From NCBI GenBank assembly GCA_016282915.1, contig JAEELW010000174.1, positions 1 through 33,161 of the forward strand: a DNA stretch of 33,161 bases. The letters are read 5' to 3'. The stretch comes from Lachnospiraceae bacterium. GTDB taxonomy: Bacteria > Bacillota > Clostridia > Lachnospirales > Lachnospiraceae. A program made the position numbers and the translations under genes. The notes under the pieces are model-generated. The model ran no database searches. It saw nothing but the letters and a program-made list of their open reading frames with translations, and was not told the origin of the DNA. Shown piece after piece: positions 24,703 through 31,632 of this stretch; the stretch's first letter is position 1, and each line of letters opens with the position of its first letter.

Positions 24703-25005
24703 ATGAGCAGAGAGATCGCAGTAAACACCTCACAATTACAAAAGGAAGTGGATACGATGGAAAATGCGTTGAAGCTTCTCAAGACCAGGATCGATGAGGC
24801 TTATCAGGAAGTGAATGAACTGGATAAGCTCTGGGACGGACCCGATAACAAAGCCTTTCAGGAGAGCTTCCGCAGAGATCAGGCAAAGATGACAGAGATA
24901 TACGAAGCACTGAAAAGTCTGGTGGCTTCGATGAGTATGTCAAGAGTCGAATATGAGAAATGTGAAGCGGATGTAAAAAGTATCGTGGACAATATCAAGA
25001 TCTGA
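24703..25005 (+). CDS. WXG100-family (EsxA/EsxB-like) protein 1
   Basis: 100 residues, the typical size. A helix-turn-helix hairpin with the turn W44-D45-G46 (WDGPDN), and a C-terminal Y84-EKC-E88 fitting the Y-x-x-x-[DE] export motif. WXG100 proteins form helical-bundle dimers and are exported by the EssC machine. AAGGAG precedes the start. It is the most canonical of the five tandem copies and the best candidate for the main exported partner. Confidence 0.92.
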   Translation: MSREIAVNTSQLQKEVDTMENALKLLKTRIDEAYQEVNELDKLWDGPDNKAFQESFRRDQAKMTEIYEALKSLVASMSMSRVEYEKCEADVKSIVDNIKI

Positions 25006-25019
25006 GGGAGGACGGAGAG

Positions 25020-25361
25020 ATGATTTTTATCGCGGAAGGCTTTTTCCACAGAAACGCAGTAAAGGTAGATATGGGTGTGCTGCGGGCCAAGGCCGGTGAA
25101 GTGGAAACGAAAGTAAAAGATATGAAGATCCAGCTGGACGAAGTGGATCAGATGATCCGGGATACGATGTCCCACTGGAAGGGAGAAGCAGGAGATCTCC
25201 ACAGAAACATCTACAATGCAAAAAAAGCCGACATTGATACCATGGTCAAAGCCCTGGCCGAACATCCGCAGAATCTGCGCAAGGCAGCGGATATCTATGA
25301 CGGACTGGTAGGGTCGACCAGCGCAACGATAGGCGGACTTCCCAGCGATGTGATCAGTTAA
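25020..25361 (+). CDS. WXG100-family protein 2
   Basis: 113 residues with W53-K54-G55 (HWKGEAGDL). The W lies about ten residues later than usual because the N-terminus is longer (MIFIAEGFFHRNAVKVD). GGGAGGA (25006-25012) supports the start at 25020; an ATG at 25071 with AAAGG is a weaker option that would cut the first helix. The tail ends GLPSDVIS, nearly the same as the tail of the fifth copy at 26108. No Y-x-x-x-[DE] is seen, so it may be the partner rather than the signal bearer. Confidence 0.88.
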   Translation: MIFIAEGFFHRNAVKVDMGVLRAKAGEVETKVKDMKIQLDEVDQMIRDTMSHWKGEAGDLHRNIYNAKKADIDTMVKALAEHPQNLRKAADIYDGLVGSTSATIGGLPSDVIS

Positions 25362-25377
25362 GGGAGAGGAGAAGAAA

Positions 25378-25683
25378 ATGGGAACGATAATAGATATAGA
25401 TTTTGCGGTCGCCAGAGCTCAGGCAAGTAAACTGGAAGAAGTTGCAAATACCCTGGAAGGCATGATCAATAATGATTATGATTCCACGATGCAGGAGATC
25501 AAGGCCGGTTGGAGCGGAGAAGCTTCGGACAGATATATGAATAAGGGATCCATACTGGAGTCGGATATGAGGACAACGGTTGAAAGGATCCGGAATGTGG
25601 TAAGCAGCATCCGAACCACAGTAAGTAAAGCAGAAGCCGCACAAAAGCGAGCACAGGAGCTTCTTCTGAACAAGAACTTTTGA
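25378..25683 (+). CDS. WXG100-family protein 3
   Basis: 101 residues with W45-S46-G47 (WSGEASDRY) between two helices; the second ends in an Ala/Lys/Arg-rich segment (SKAEAAQKRAQELL). Ribosome site GGGAGAGGAG lies just before the ATG. The Y-x-x-x-[DE] motif is absent at the C-terminus. It is one of five tandem copies and is presumably a dimer partner or secreted structural protein. Confidence 0.9.
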   Translation: MGTIIDIDFAVARAQASKLEEVANTLEGMINNDYDSTMQEIKAGWSGEASDRYMNKGSILESDMRTTVERIRNVVSSIRTTVSKAEAAQKRAQELLLNKNF

Positions 25684-25699
25684 TCATCAATGTGATATT

Positions 25700-25718
25700 A
25701 TGCGGCAAAGGGCCGTAT
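25700..25718 (+). other. Small hairpin between WXG100 genes 3 and 4
   Basis: ATGCGGC (25700-25706) can pair with GCCGTAT (25712-25718) with one G-T pair and a five-base loop. No thymine run follows. It may serve as an mRNA processing or stability element, letting downstream copies be expressed at a different level. Confidence 0.3.
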
Positions 25719-25747
25719 AAATATATACCTAACAGGAGGAAAAAAGA

Positions 25748-26044
25748 ATGGCACTGTATGTAAATTGGCAGGAATTAGAAACAAAGGCAAGTGAACTGGA
25801 GGGGTACAACAACACTCTGAAGAGCGAGTGTGACTCCTACGAGCAGGCTGGACTGGCTCTTCGCAGCAGCTTTGAGGGCGATGCGGCAGAAGAATTCTTC
25901 AGAGAAGTCCAGGATCACAAGGCAAAGATGGTACTGTTCATCGAACTGATCGGGAAGTATGTGGCAGCTATGAGAAACATGGCATCCGATGCTAAGTCTG
26001 CAGCAGCCAGAGCACAGGCAGAGGTACAGACCAAGAATTATTGA
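25748..26044 (+). CDS. WXG100-like protein 4 (FEG in place of WxG)
   Basis: 98 residues with the two-helix size and pattern of WXG100, but the turn is F42-E43-G44 (SSFEGDAAEEF) instead of WxG. AGGAGG (25734-25739) lies eight bases before the ATG. The C-terminal helix is Ala-rich (SAAARAQAEVQ) and lacks Y-x-x-x-[DE]. The same F-x-G occurs in the N-terminal domain of the protein at 28532, so the aromatic is kept although Trp is lost. Confidence 0.85.
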   Translation: MALYVNWQELETKASELEGYNNTLKSECDSYEQAGLALRSSFEGDAAEEFFREVQDHKAKMVLFIELIGKYVAAMRNMASDAKSAAARAQAEVQTKNY

Positions 26045-26107
26045 TGTCCGGTAAAGGCAATCATCAGAAAAATCGTTAGAGTATAAAAAGAAAAGGAGAA
26101 AAAAAAG

Positions 26108-26425
26108 ATGGCTGACACAAAGTTAAAGGTATCAAAAGAGGAGCTTCTCAGTACAGTAGGTAAGTTCAATGCAAATTATTCGGCTGTAAGTAACGCAACC
26201 TCGCAGATGTTGACACTGCTGGAGGGTCTGAAGACGGTTTGTAACGGAGAGCCTTACGATGGATTTATCGCCAAGGCAGCCGGGCTGAACAATGATATGG
26301 AGCAGGTCAAGAAGATGATCAACGGACATATCGATGAGCTGACGAAGGTAGCAGGCATTGTTGATCAGCTGGTTCAGGAAACAAACGCAGCATTCAGCGG
26401 GCTTCCCAATGATGTGATCTCATAA
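26108..26425 (+). CDS. WXG100-like protein 5 (CNG in place of WxG)
   Basis: 105 residues, helical hairpin with the turn C45-N46-G47 (TVCNGEPYDGF) in place of WxG. Its end, FSGLPNDVIS, nearly repeats the end of the second copy (IGGLPSDVIS), though the bodies differ more. AAAGGAG precedes the start by about nine bases. A terminator-like hairpin follows 14 bases after the stop, so it closes the small-protein block. Confidence 0.82.
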   Translation: MADTKLKVSKEELLSTVGKFNANYSAVSNATSQMLTLLEGLKTVCNGEPYDGFIAKAAGLNNDMEQVKKMINGHIDELTKVAGIVDQLVQETNAAFSGLPNDVIS

Positions 26426-26439
26426 ATAGGTCATTGATC

Positions 26440-26477
26440 CGGTCCCGTGGTACACAGATAAACCACGGGACCGTTTT
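26440..26477 (+). terminator. Rho-independent terminator or attenuator between small substrates and effectors
   Basis: CGGTCCCGTGGT (26440-26451) pairs perfectly over 12 bases with ACCACGGGACCG (26462-26473), loop 10 bases, then TTTTG. The stem is very strong but the thymine run is short, so read-through into the effector genes at low level is plausible. Confidence 0.8.
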
Positions 26478-26505
26478 GTAAACAGGCAGTAAAGGAGTGC
26501 AGGTT

Positions 26506-27732
26506 ATGGCAGAGTTCAGTATTAAAACAGATAGGATCAGCCGGGAAGCAGATGATCTGTTTTCGTTGGCAAAAAAGATGGATGGATTACACTCCGATCT
26601 GATCAGGGTCACCCTGACACCATCATTTACGATGGCATTCAAACAGTTATTTGAAGGAAGTAATGGGCCTTATACCCAGCTGATATCAGCTGCATCCAGG
26701 CTCAGAAAGGAAATTGAAAAAGCGAGATTTATGGGACAGGGATTGAATGCTGTCCTTCAAAGATATATAGAAGCAGAGAATCTGATCCAGAATCATAATG
26801 GGGTTGTGAGTTATAACAGACCGTCCGGACAGGAGCTGCTGAGTGACAGTAAGGAAGAAAAGGATGCGTTTATCCGCGATTATGAGAATGCTCATCCGGA
26901 ATGGAAAGAGAAGCTGGATGCATTCCTCAGGAGCGGGAAAGGTAATAAGTTTACGGAAGAAGATATCCGCAATATCAAATATCTGATCTACAATGCAAAA
27001 GAACCTTTCCGGAGCATTTACCTGAATTCTACGGCGGGCTATGCCATAGATAAATTCTATAACAAAGACGGGGCATATTACAGCAATGGAAAAGTAAATT
27101 ATGACAGTGACAGTTTTGGAAATGATCCGAGAGGACCCTATACAACCTTATTCCATGAATGCGGACATGCGATCGATGATCAGAGTGATCTTGTTCAGGG
27201 TAATGGTTACGATAGTCCCGTATTCAAGATATACAGCGATGCAATGGGAAAAGAGGTTACGCTGCTTGATGCGATCTATTATGATGTGTACAAAAATCCG
27301 GACAATCCTCACAGTATGTACAGTCTGGCAGCCCAGATCCAGAAGGAAGGGATTTACGGAAGTAACGGAAGCATAGATAATGTGCTCGCTGCAATACAAA
27401 ATGGATCCTCAAAGGGGCTGAGTAACGAAGATCTGGCGCTTTATAATGCAGTGGTAAACAGGCATAATGCTTCTCTTAACGGGTCTGCACTGGTGGAATC
27501 CGTGACTGATGTCTACGGTGGTGTATCTCACAACGTGCTGCGGGATAATGGGTATGGACATGACAATAAATACTGGAATCAAAACGGTAACCGGCCGGCG
27601 ATGGAATTATGGGCAGAATACTTCTCCTATAACATGTCGGGCAGCGAAGAGAACCTCGATATGCTGCTGAAGTATTACCCGGAGGCATCGAAGGTAATGG
27701 AACAGTATGCATTATCTCTTGCTAACAGGTGA
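26506..27732 (+). CDS. Putative T7SS effector: helical N-terminal targeting domain with zinc metalloprotease domain
   Basis: 408 residues from ATG 26506 (AAAGGAG at 26491-26497, eight bases away; a GTG at 26497 would overlap the ribosome site). Residues 1-95 look like a WXG-type helical pair without WxG and hold Y87-IEA-E91, matching Y-x-x-x-[DE]. The C-terminal domain carries H217-E218-C219-G220-H221 (LFHECGHAIDD), a HExxH zinc site with Glu as catalytic base; Glu371 (ELWAEYFSY) is a likely third ligand. The product is therefore a metallopeptidase probably exported by T7SS, perhaps acting on other cells or the envelope. The lipoprotein gene right after it is a likely immunity gene. Substrate unknown. 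Confidence 0.82.
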   Translation: MAEFSIKTDRISREADDLFSLAKKMDGLHSDLIRVTLTPSFTMAFKQLFEGSNGPYTQLISAASRLRKEIEKARFMGQGLNAVLQRYIEAENLIQNHNGVVSYNRPSGQELLSDSKEEKDAFIRDYENAHPEWKEKLDAFLRSGKGNKFTEEDIRNIKYLIYNAKEPFRSIYLNSTAGYAIDKFYNKDGAYYSNGKVNYDSDSFGNDPRGPYTTLFHECGHAIDDQSDLVQGNGYDSPVFKIYSDAMGKEVTLLDAIYYDVYKNPDNPHSMYSLAAQIQKEGIYGSNGSIDNVLAAIQNGSSKGLSNEDLALYNAVVNRHNASLNGSALVESVTDVYGGVSHNVLRDNGYGHDNKYWNQNGNRPAMELWAEYFSYNMSGSEENLDMLLKYYPEASKVMEQYALSLANR

Positions 27733-27737
27733 AAACG

Positions 27738-28490
27738 ATGAAGAAGAAATGGATTTTTATACCGGCAGTGTGTATACTGTTATTGAGTGGCTGCGGACAG
27801 AAGACAGGTAAGGATACGCAGAAACCGGAAGTGATCACGGAAGAGGAGGAAAGGGATAAGATGGATGATACAGTAAAGGAAGTGGCTGAAGCTCAGTCCG
27901 GCGATATCAGTGAAGAAAAAAAATTCATGATGGAAACTTTCGGATTTACGGAGGAAGACCTGGAGGGTGTGGATCTGATCCGTTTCATTGAAGATTATGA
28001 ACTGAGAGAGCGGGAATGGGAAGCGGAGACCGTCCGGCAGATCCTGGAATCGCAAAGGTATATGTATGTTGATGATGGGACCACGGCCATATACTCCATT
28101 TTTTCAAAATCCGGCGGAACTCTCGAGGAAGGCGATATTATAACGAAATTTGCAATAGAAGCAGACAGGGGAAACAAGGAAGAACGAACGGTAATGGATC
28201 TGGCATCCGGGAAGTATTATTCGGGAGATGCCACGGCCAGATCTTTAAGCGACGAGCAGATTCAAAAGATAAAAGAACTTGTAGAGAAGTATGGAGTGTC
28301 CGAATGGAAGCAGAATTTTTCGGAGGAAGAGCCTGATGCAGATTCAACCTATTCGTTCTCCTGGTTATTTGTGATCGAAACGGAAGATGGTAAGTATTGT
28401 GCTTATAACGGATACTGCAGCAAACCGGATTCGATCCCGGATCATGTGGATGAAACGATAGATCGTGTTGATGAAATCCTGTCGGAATGA
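27738..28490 (+). CDS. Lipoprotein, probable immunity partner of the metalloprotease
   Basis: 250 residues. Signal peptide MKKKWIFIPAVCILLLSGC has a perfect lipobox LSGC with Cys19 as lipid site. ATG 27738 is chosen because AGGTGA (27726-27731) lies six bases before; a GTG at 27729 overlapping the previous stop is the alternative. The mature part is acidic with no known domain that I can see; it has helix-rich stretches (EKKFMMETFGFTEEDLEGVD) and a beta part near the end (YSFSWLFVIETEDGKYCAYN). Position directly behind an effector, and an outside location where a secreted protease would act, support immunity. That is inference. Confidence 0.75.
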   Translation: MKKKWIFIPAVCILLLSGCGQKTGKDTQKPEVITEEEERDKMDDTVKEVAEAQSGDISEEKKFMMETFGFTEEDLEGVDLIRFIEDYELREREWEAETVRQILESQRYMYVDDGTTAIYSIFSKSGGTLEEGDIITKFAIEADRGNKEERTVMDLASGKYYSGDATARSLSDEQIQKIKELVEKYGVSEWKQNFSEEEPDADSTYSFSWLFVIETEDGKYCAYNGYCSKPDSIPDHVDETIDRVDEILSE

Positions 28491-28531
28491 AGTGCTTTAT
28501 AACAGATGAGGATTAAAGCAGGAGAAATAAG

Positions 28532-29899
28532 ATGAGCGAATTTTATGTAGAGGATTCAAAGCTTCGCGGTGCAGCTTCCGACCTGAAGAGGTGCTCGAAT
28601 AAGATCGACAGACTTACAGCTGAGATCAGCAGGGTTTCTCTTTTGTGTGGATTTCAGGGAGCAGAGGGCTTAGCACTCAAGCGTAATCTGAATACTTTGA
28701 AGAGCAGGCTTCAGAAGAACAGCAGGTCCCTGAATAATATGGGCACCGACTTAAAGCATGTGGCAAAAAGATACCGTGATGCCGAATACAACGCGATCGA
28801 TTATGCCATGGGCCGGGAACATATCGGTTTTATCGATTATCTGATCTGTTCTTTGCAGGATATGGGGCCTCTGACGCTGGCAGTTGCGACTATGCCGGGA
28901 GTTTCTGCTTTTAGTGTTTTGCAGATCTTTCGTCACTGGTGGAATGACGAAAATATCAGTCATTTCGGTTTGGAAGCCAGAGGATGGAAAACTACGGATA
29001 AGAGCTATTCCGGCTCATTTGATTTTGGAGATTATCAGAAAAAGTATAAGGTACGCGATAAGGGTCTGGCGAGAAAAGCTTCCCGTATATCCAGTAAGAT
29101 AAATAAGTTTAATGATAAACATCAGAAAAAAGCCAGCATTAAATTTATTAATGGGAAAAAGGTAAATCCGAAAAACAAAAAACAAATGAGGGAATTCGAA
29201 GACCTTACTGACAGACAGATCTTCGACGGTGTTGATGTCAATATTGCAAATGTTGGCGTAAAAACAGAGAATTCTCTTTGGAGAGCAGATGGAATTGCCG
29301 GTGATGCAGATGGTACTCATGCATCCGGGAGTATCCGGGTTCTTAATGCCGATGCGGAGGCTTCGGCTTATATCGGTCTGGGAGGTATGGGAGTCGCAGC
29401 TGGAGCGAGTGTTTCTCTTTTGCATGCGGAAGGCGAGGGTCAGCTGGGCAATAATATGCTGGGTCTTTATGGCAAAGCAGAAGTGGACGCGCTGAAAGCT
29501 GAACTGAGCGGAGATGCTTCCGTCGGTTTTATCGATAAGAATGGAAAGTTTAATCCCAGTGCGCACATAGGCGCGAAGGCAGAGGCTATCGCGGTAGAAG
29601 CTTCGGCCAAAGGCGGTGTGAAGGTATTGGGTACGGATGTGGGCGTGAAAGCCGGAGTTAATGTTGGCGTAGGAGCCCATGCCGATATTGGTTTTAAAGA
29701 GGGTAAATTTACGGCAGATCTGGGTGCTTCTCTCGGCGTGGGCGTCAGCCTGAAAGTTGAGGTCGATGTGTCGGGAACGATAGATGCCGTCAGTGGTGCC
29801 GCAAAATCAGCACTGGATAATGCCGGGAAGGCATTGGATGGTGCCGGGAAAATGCTCGGTGAGATGGGAAAAGGTTTTTTAGGTCTGTTTAAGAAGTAA
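28532..29899 (+). CDS. Putative T7SS effector with WXG-like N-terminus and Gly/Ala-rich repetitive C-terminus
   Basis: 455 residues. Residues 1-95 form a helical hairpin with turn F41-Q42-G43 and Y81-RDA-E85 at the end of helix two, as in T7SS substrates. A hydrophobic stretch follows (about 110-132: MGPLTLAVATMPGVSAFSVL). Residues 160-215 are Lys-rich. From about 250 to 430 the chain alternates short Ala/Gly/Val strands (ASAYIGLGGMGVAAGASVSL; GVKAGVNVGVGAHADIGF; DLGASLGVGVSLKVEVDVSG), a repetitive beta or glycine-zipper-like region, ending in Ala/Gly/Lys helices. Membrane insertion is possible but not shown. No catalytic motif and no separate immunity gene is evident; the following DUF4176 genes may assist its export. 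Confidence 0.75.
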   Translation: MSEFYVEDSKLRGAASDLKRCSNKIDRLTAEISRVSLLCGFQGAEGLALKRNLNTLKSRLQKNSRSLNNMGTDLKHVAKRYRDAEYNAIDYAMGREHIGFIDYLICSLQDMGPLTLAVATMPGVSAFSVLQIFRHWWNDENISHFGLEARGWKTTDKSYSGSFDFGDYQKKYKVRDKGLARKASRISSKINKFNDKHQKKASIKFINGKKVNPKNKKQMREFEDLTDRQIFDGVDVNIANVGVKTENSLWRADGIAGDADGTHASGSIRVLNADAEASAYIGLGGMGVAAGASVSLLHAEGEGQLGNNMLGLYGKAEVDALKAELSGDASVGFIDKNGKFNPSAHIGAKAEAIAVEASAKGGVKVLGTDVGVKAGVNVGVGAHADIGFKEGKFTADLGASLGVGVSLKVEVDVSGTIDAVSGAAKSALDNAGKALDGAGKMLGEMGKGFLGLFKK

Positions 29900-29940
29900 A
29901 TACATTTTGAAAAAATATACACTACTCAGGAGGAAGAAGT

Positions 29941-30294
29941 ATGGATTTCGAATTATTACCAATCGGAACGGTCGTGAAAATGAAGAATTCAGCAATACCG
30001 GTCATGATCGCCGGATATCTGTCGGTCGTGACAGGTAAGGAAGACAGGATTTGGGACTATTCCGGTTTTATCTTTCCTAACGGGTATAACAGCGATGAGG
30101 ATATATTAAGCTTTGATCATGAGCAGATCGAATTCGTGATCGCATATGGATACAGGGATATCCAGGAGGAAAGATTCGTCGCGCAGGTTTCGGAAGCCCG
30201 TCAGGAGCTGAGGGAAGACGACGGCGAAGATGAAGAAGACAGCGACGAAGACGATGTGGAAAATGATGAAGACGGCGGAGAGGGGGACGAATAA
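29941..30294 (+). CDS. DUF4176 family protein with acidic tail
   Basis: 117 residues. The start LLPIGTVVKMKNSAIPVMI and the phrases WDYSGFIFPNGY and FDHEQIEFVIAYGYRD match DUF4176, a small family found beside T7SS effectors in Bacillota and thought to help effector handling. Residues about 95-117 are almost only Asp and Glu. AGGAGGAAG stands right before the ATG. It abuts the next, related gene with one shared base. Confidence 0.85.
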   Translation: MDFELLPIGTVVKMKNSAIPVMIAGYLSVVTGKEDRIWDYSGFIFPNGYNSDEDILSFDHEQIEFVIAYGYRDIQEERFVAQVSEARQELREDDGEDEEDSDEDDVENDEDGGEGDE

Positions 30295-30587
30295 TGTTTT
30301 CATATGACAGAGTATTGCCGATAGGTTCTGTTGTTTTGCTGGAAGGCGCGGAACAGAGACTGATGATACTGGGGTATCAGAGAAAATCTGCAGATCCTTC
30401 CGATGAGATGATCTATGATTATTGCGGCTGCCCGTATCCTCAGGGCTATCTCAGTCCGGAGAAGACGGCGATCTTTAATCATGACCGGATAGACAGGATC
30501 ATATCAATAGGATTGCAGAATGAAACCTATGACCGGCTCGTAAGCAAGCTCAGAGAGATCATAGAGGAAAGAGAAAACAAAGAATAA
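30294..30587 (+). CDS. DUF4176 family protein, second tandem copy
   Basis: 97 residues: VLPIGSVVLLEGAEQRLMIL, YDYCGCPYPQGY, FNHDRIDRIISIG, and a helical end (SKLREIIEERENKE). It is clearly homologous to the preceding gene but has no acidic tail, so the pair arose by duplication or serves two different effectors, such as the Gly/Ala-rich protein upstream and the lipase downstream. Its ATG overlaps the preceding stop by one base (TAATG). Confidence 0.85.
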   Translation: MFSYDRVLPIGSVVLLEGAEQRLMILGYQRKSADPSDEMIYDYCGCPYPQGYLSPEKTAIFNHDRIDRIISIGLQNETYDRLVSKLREIIEERENKE

Positions 30588-30620
30588 AGGGAATATAGGA
30601 TCTTGTCCCCGCAGAACAGT

Positions 30621-30649
30621 CAGTCCCCCGTTAGGCGGCCGGGGGACTG
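30621..30649 (+). other. Strong hairpin in the 30588-30766 intergenic region
   Basis: CAGTCCCCCG (30621-30630) pairs perfectly with CGGGGGACTG (30640-30649) around nine bases. No thymine run follows, so it is not a classic terminator; mRNA processing or protection is possible. Confidence 0.5.
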
Positions 30650-30702
30650 CTGAAAGGGATTCCGGGAGCGGATAAGATAATGTAATCCGGGGAATTATAA
30701 AC

Positions 30703-30739
30703 TGCTGCACGGGAGTGTTGCCGCGCAGCATACTTTTTT
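30703..30739 (+). terminator. Weak candidate terminator before the PP2C gene
   Basis: TGCTGC (30703-30708) and GCAGCA (30725-30730) can pair, followed after three bases by six thymines (30734-30739). The stem is short and the loop long, so confidence is low. Together with the stronger hairpin upstream it may limit read-through into the phosphatase gene. Confidence 0.3.
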
Positions 30740-30766
30740 AGTTTAAGAAACATCAGCGGAGGAGCT

Positions 30767-31582
30767 GTGAGCAGAAAGATCAGGTATGCGGCCGTTTCGG
30801 AGAAGGGAAAAAGGCCGAACAATCAGGATGCGGTACTGGCGGCGGTTGCGGGGGATATCGCGATCATGGTCGTTGCTGACGGTATGGGCGGTCACAGTTT
30901 CGGAGAACGTGCCAGCGGGGAGATCATAAAAGGTCTGGACGAATGCTGGCACTATATATATAAAAACCGCGTTTCCGTGCAAAAAGAGGACGCCTATACC
31001 ATGTGCAGGGATGTGCTGCACCGCGTGAACAAAGAGCTGTATGAGGAATATGCGGAAAAGGGGATTGTCAGTGGGTCCACGGTGGTCCTTTTGTTTATCT
31101 GGGGAGATGAATATGTAGTCATGTCGGTCGGCGACAGCCACATATACCACATTGCAGACGGCTCTTTATGTGCGATGACAACGGATGATGTATGGGAGAA
31201 TACGCAGGAAGTACTTCTGACTATGGACGAAAAGCAGCGAAGAGAGGATCCCAGACGCGGGAAGCTCACTGCGGCTGTGGGTCCGTACCGGAAGATGCTG
31301 ATCCATGAAAAAAGGGGAAAACTGGGGATAAAAGAACAGTTCCTTTTATGCAGTGACGGAATATACAGATATATCAAAGAAAAGGATTTGGAAAAACTGC
31401 TGAAGAATTTCTGGCTTTCCGAGAAGAGGATCGTAAAGATCCTTGTCAGAAAAGCTTTAAAGAATAAAACAAGTGATAATTATTCAGCAGTGCTGTGCAG
31501 ATATAATAAGCGAAAGACGGATACGGGAAAAAGCAGAAAAGAGAGAAGTCTTCAAAGCAAAAGCAGTAAAAAGCAGAGCTAG
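30767..31582 (+). CDS. PP2C-family serine/threonine protein phosphatase
   Basis: 271 residues. All metal-binding motifs are present: NNQD with Asp21, VADGMGGH with Asp38, SVGDSHIY, CSDG with Asp197, and TSDN with Asp237. The enzyme should remove phosphate from Ser/Thr of proteins using Mn2+ or Mg2+. Length is normal except for a basic Lys/Ser/Arg tail of about 25 residues. The start is GTG 30767 behind GGAGGAG. No Ser/Thr kinase is in the window; the three FHA-type domains of the T7SS core suggest that the targets are secretion components, as with the FHA/PP2C control of some type VI systems. Confidence 0.92.
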   Translation: MSRKIRYAAVSEKGKRPNNQDAVLAAVAGDIAIMVVADGMGGHSFGERASGEIIKGLDECWHYIYKNRVSVQKEDAYTMCRDVLHRVNKELYEEYAEKGIVSGSTVVLLFIWGDEYVVMSVGDSHIYHIADGSLCAMTTDDVWENTQEVLLTMDEKQRREDPRRGKLTAAVGPYRKMLIHEKRGKLGIKEQFLLCSDGIYRYIKEKDLEKLLKNFWLSEKRIVKILVRKALKNKTSDNYSAVLCRYNKRKTDTGKSRKERSLQSKSSKKQS

Positions 31583-31632
31583 AGTAAGCGGTTTGATATA
31601 GAAAGACAGATCATCGGTAAAGGAGAAAAATA

